A DNA stretch of 60,000 bases from Symsagittifera roscoffensis (lineage: Eukaryota; Xenacoelomorpha; Acoela; Convolutidae), in assembly GCF_963678635.1 (NCBI RefSeq), contig NC_087065.1:46814381-46874380 (forward strand), written 5' to 3'. The notes beneath the pieces are model-generated. The model saw nothing but the letters and a program-made list of their open reading frames with translations. It was not told where the DNA came from and made no database searches. Position 1 is the stretch's first letter. Every line of letters starts with the position of its first letter. This document shows positions 57,192 through 60,000 of this stretch, piece after piece. The translations under genes and the position numbers were made by a program.

Positions 57192-57454
57192 TTGATTGAC
57201 TTGTATACAGAACAAGATGGCAAAAATCGAAATTTTTAAACATTTTATGACTTCATTGAATATTATTTACCAAAAACTTAATAAGGCAAAACAATAGCTT
57301 CTTAACAGTCATCATTTCATTGCCAAAAGAAATGTCAACTAGCATGAAAACCAAGATCGAAAATCAACTCAGATAGCTAACATAAATAGATGATAAACAC
57401 AGCTTATTCCATTTTGCGTACATTTTTTTTAAATTTCCAATAATTTGAGATCAG

Positions 57455-57688
57455 ATGTTTCAAAATTTTGACACAGAGGCGAAGCAGAGCGAAGCGACAC
57501 AAAACATAAAAGCCGCTGAGTCGAAAAAAAAAACAAAAAAAAACGATGCAAGCAAGTTTTGCAACAAAAGCATGCCAAGACAATACATTGTGAAATTATC
57601 ACCGAATGAAATTTTACCAAGCGGTAAGAAAGCCAAAAAACGTCGCAGGAGCCGTTTAAACCGAAAAAAAAATCAAAAAGATCTGTAA
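57455..57688 (+). CDS. Possible last exon encoding a Lys/Arg-rich tail
   Basis: Preceded by a pyrimidine-rich tract and gagatcag. 77 codons: SEATQNIKAAESKKKTKKND, RQYIVKLSPNEILPSGKKAK and KRRRSRLNRKKNQKDL. The basic C-terminus looks like a nuclear or nucleolar localisation tail. Composition differs from the surrounding non-coding DNA. No family recognised. Confidence 0.35.
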   Translation: MFQNFDTEAKQSEATQNIKAAESKKKTKKNDASKFCNKSMPRQYIVKLSPNEILPSGKKAKKRRRSRLNRKKNQKDL

Positions 57689-58089
57689 AAAGCTATTATC
57701 AAATCCCCCTCACCCTCCATACAAACACAAACTTTTTTCACTCATCAAATGGCAACATGAGGCCAAATTGCTTTGGTAAAATCATAACCAACAAGCCAAC
57801 TTCAAATAGAACAGATACTTAAAACATCAAAAAGCACAAAGATGTCTGTTGCATTAAATTTGTATTTTTTTGCTGATGCTAGCGATTGCCAGGGGTATGC
57901 GAAGCTGTACTCAGCTAACAATCGAAAAAAAGGGAGAAAAGAGCTCTGTAATTCGACAAAACTTCTGTGACTTCGAAATCTGACCAAAAATTTTGAAATG
58001 CACTCCTTTAATTTCACTACAGTTTTTAGATACTAAGCTCTAAAGAAAGTCCTTTAACAAAGCGGATATAGCTAGATTTTTTTAAAATA
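57689..58089. other. Spacer
   Basis: No gene or repeat recognised. Confidence 0.4.
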
Positions 58090-58262
58090 AGCCCCCGGTC
58101 CTGCTTAGTGCAGGACCAACTGTGGGGGAGGGAGCTGTCAACCATTTCGCGGCAACCGGTCCCACCTTGAGGAGGCGGATGACACTGGGACCCCTCCAAT
58201 CATGAGAGAAGCGGGATTCGAACGCATGAACCTCGTGTTGAGAGACGTGTGCCTAACAATAG
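58090..58262 (-). mobile_element. tRNA-derived SINE fragment
   Basis: On the minus strand a tRNA-like stretch reads ggcacacgtctctcaacacg then a B box (gcgttcgaatcccgc, plus-strand 58211-58225), followed by G/C-rich tRNA-unrelated body sequence and a perfect 8-base hairpin (ggtcctgc / gcaggacc, 58097-58117). The A-box half is largely missing. Far richer in G/C than the flanks. An intact tRNA cannot be folded from it. Confidence 0.55.
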
Positions 58263-58323
58263 ATATAGCTAGATCATACTGTTTTACGATCTTTGCACAA
58301 ACTTAGCGCTTAACTGTGCTACT

Positions 58324-58527
58324 TTGGTTGAAAAAAGCGTACTGATATTACAAACCGACGCTCGCTTGTGTGAAAACTGCAAAAGAAAAAATAATGTTTG
58401 TTTTAGCTTAAAAACATTTCTGCTTTCAACAGAATTCGCAGAATTTTACAAAGCAACAGAAATAAGTCTTTCTAGACAAAAAGTCGCCGATATTCAATCT
58501 AACGATACGTATTATCAGTTCTCTTGA
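58324..58527 (+). other. Open stretch of unknown status
   Basis: 67 codons with DARLCENCKRKNNVCF, a Cys-x2-Cys-x6-Cys arrangement. No start context, splice signals or recognised family. Recorded because the Cys spacing could belong to an exon of an unrecognised gene. Confidence 0.15.
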
Positions 58528-58726
58528 CATACACATTCGCAAACTTTAATTTTTTTATCAATGCTATTCTAATGTTAAATATCAATGACCCAAAATTATA
58601 AGCCGAATTTTGAGATAGCTGGACAAAAAAGTTATTTTACGAAGATGTGTCTACTTACCAAGGAAAATGCTTCTCGTATAACTTTATTTCGATATTAAAC
58701 ACATTGTTTATTGCGGCCTCCAAGTA

Positions 58727-59456
58727 TACAGTGCTGATTTAAATTATCCGGACAGAACAAGCAAACTTTGAAATTTCAAACGCAATTTTCTCAAATTGGG
58801 TTGGGATAAGATTCAATGTGAAGAGAACAAAAATTGCTTAGAAATTCACCAAAATTAATCTGGCGCGCTTTTTTCCCCGAAACTCTTAACCGAAATTTTA
58901 CCCAAAAATGGGTCATTTTGACTTTTTTTTCAAATTAATCAAGAATTACGCTGAAACTACTCGCGTTAATTCATGAAAAAAATTATATCACAAGAAGCCT
59001 TTTGTACAGCCTAACAAGGTTTTAGAAGTTTAAATCTCCAAAAATTCGCGCAAAACGTTTAAAAATTGTTTTTAGGCAAATATTTTGGGCTTTATATAGT
59101 AAAAATTACAAGTATTGAATATCAATCAAAAATATTTTCTAACAGGTTTTTGGAGATTTAACCCTTTTAAAACTTTGTTGGGCTGTACAAAAGGTTTCTT
59201 GTGATATAATTTTTTCATCAATTAACAAAGTAGTTTCAGCGTAATTCTTGATCAATTACGAAAAACCTAAATGATCCATTTTTGGGGTAAAATTGAGAAT
59301 TTCGGGGAAAAAGGTGCACCAGATTAATTTTGGTGAATTTCTAAGCAATTTTTGTTCTTTTCACTTTTTGTCTAATTTTAACACAATTTGAGAAAAATGC
59401 CTTTGAATTTTTAAAACTTTGTTCGTTTTGTCCGGTTAATTTAAATCAGAACTGTA
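58727..59456. mobile_element. Foldback DNA transposon with TA flanks
   Basis: The outer ends read TA-cagtgctgatttaaatta (58727) and the reverse complement of TA-cagttctgatttaaatta (59456). The inverted arms extend about 320 bases inward on each side (for example tttctcaaattgg / caatttgagaaa and tgtacagcctaacaaggtttt / aaaactttgttgggctgtaca), leaving a short centre. TA duplication and a CAGT start fit the Tc1/mariner/pogo superfamily; a non-autonomous member without a transposase gene. Confidence 0.8.
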
Positions 59457-59794
59457 CACATGCACTATAACAAAAGTATCATCAATTTTTCTGCAAAATA
59501 AATATCTTGGTTAATTTTTTATCACAGAAACGAATCAGCTTCGATTAAATTCTTTGCGAACAAATATTTAAATGTATATGAAAAGTCCGTAGATATCTAT
59601 GAGCATCAGTGCGAAAACATTATACTGAAGCGTCCAAAACCTCTCCCCAAAGACTATGACCTATAGGTCAATCAACTATAATATAACCAAAATTGAAGTC
59701 TGCGTTTTTGCATTGCGAAGTTGAATAAAATAGATCAATTTCACCTATTACATTAATTTCAAAAAATTTCAAAGAAAGGAGCCCACACTCTTCG
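59457..59794. other. Spacer, 3' flank of the terminal minus-strand exon
   Basis: No gene seen. Probably 3' UTR or downstream sequence of the gene ending at 59795. Confidence 0.35.
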
Positions 59795-60000
59795 TCAATG
59801 ATTCACAGCAAAACGAGAAAACCTTCTACGCTCCAGCTCGATATCAAGTTCACTTGAAGGAGATGGCGGATTATCTACTTCAATCTCCTCTCTATGGTAG
59901 TCACAGAGCCATGGGTTAGCCCGGCATATAATGAAGTTTTTAAACCACGCAAAAGTAAGTGTATCACGCGGATTTTCATATGAAAAGATGGCCCTCGGAA
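59795..60000 (-). CDS. Partial last exon of an unidentified gene
   Basis: A minus-strand frame enters from the window edge and stays open for 67 codons to TGA (59795-59797). Readable blocks: RAIFSYENPRDTLTFAWFKN, FIICRANPWLCDYHREEIEV and an acidic then basic end, DIELERRRFSRFAVNH. Composition (Trp, Cys, His, mixed charge) is coding-like and unlike the flanking DNA. I do not recognise the family. The NPWLCDY phrase recalls the end of leucine-rich-repeat domains, but this is too short to rely on. Confidence 0.5.
   Translation of the reverse strand, partial: PRAIFSYENPRDTLTFAWFKNFIICRANPWLCDYHREEIEVDNPPSPSSELDIELERRRFSRFAVNH

Noticed and set aside
58200-58262. Functional tRNA gene on the minus strand
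   Set aside because: A B box and part of an anticodon-like arm are present, but the acceptor stem and the A-box half are missing, so a cloverleaf cannot form. A SINE fragment is more likely.

Overview
The window is AT-rich animal nuclear DNA. It has spliced genes with GT-AG introns and one apparent GC-AG intron, AATAAA polyadenylation signals, non-LTR and LTR retrotransposons, DNA-transposon relics and satellite-like repeats. No bacterial gene organisation is present. An invertebrate is likely, because BEL/Pao, RTE with a Cys/His finger, and MULE relics occur together with a GH1 glycosidase. I cannot name the species.

Layout. (1) 1-10138, minus strand: the leader and gag region of an LTR retrotransposon, present twice in tandem with an offset of about 4.95 kb. 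(2) 10640-19440: a tandem array of units of about 2 kb, four of which carry a decayed BEL/Pao integrase C-terminal fragment. (3) 19688-40190, plus strand: a glycoside hydrolase family 1 (GH1, beta-glucosidase/lactase/myrosinase-like) gene of at least four exons. Its third intron is 14.4 kb and holds an 11.5-kb gag-only LTR element (25611-37066, long terminal repeats of about 2.76 kb) and a satellite-like repeat element. (4) 40689-46230: a second satellite-like element split by a 5'-truncated LINE, which is itself split by an RTE-type LINE (three nested layers). (5) 46585-49215: a foldback element and a decayed MULE-type DNA transposon. (6) 49837-51168, minus strand: an intact single-exon TRMT11 gene (tRNA guanosine-2-N2 methyltransferase). 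(7) 51790-54085: a third satellite-like element followed by a 0.69-kb tandem duplication. (8) 54819-56463, minus strand: a three-exon gene resembling the RAD51 paralogue XRCC2, with unrecognisable Walker motifs. A possible divergent gene for a basic protein lies at 56738-57688. (9) 58090-60000: a tRNA-like SINE fragment, a 0.73-kb foldback transposon with TA flanks, and the last coding exon of an unidentified minus-strand gene running off the window.

The host genes look functionally unrelated: a secreted or lysosomal type glycosidase, a tRNA modification enzyme and a recombination protein. Most of the rest is transposable-element sequence. The points most worth following up are the GH1 enzyme with its altered substrate-binding motif, the XRCC2-like protein without ATP-binding motifs, the gag-only element with coding-like long terminal repeats, and the satellite-like family with conserved ends. 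All calls are by eye; no database search or alignment program was used.
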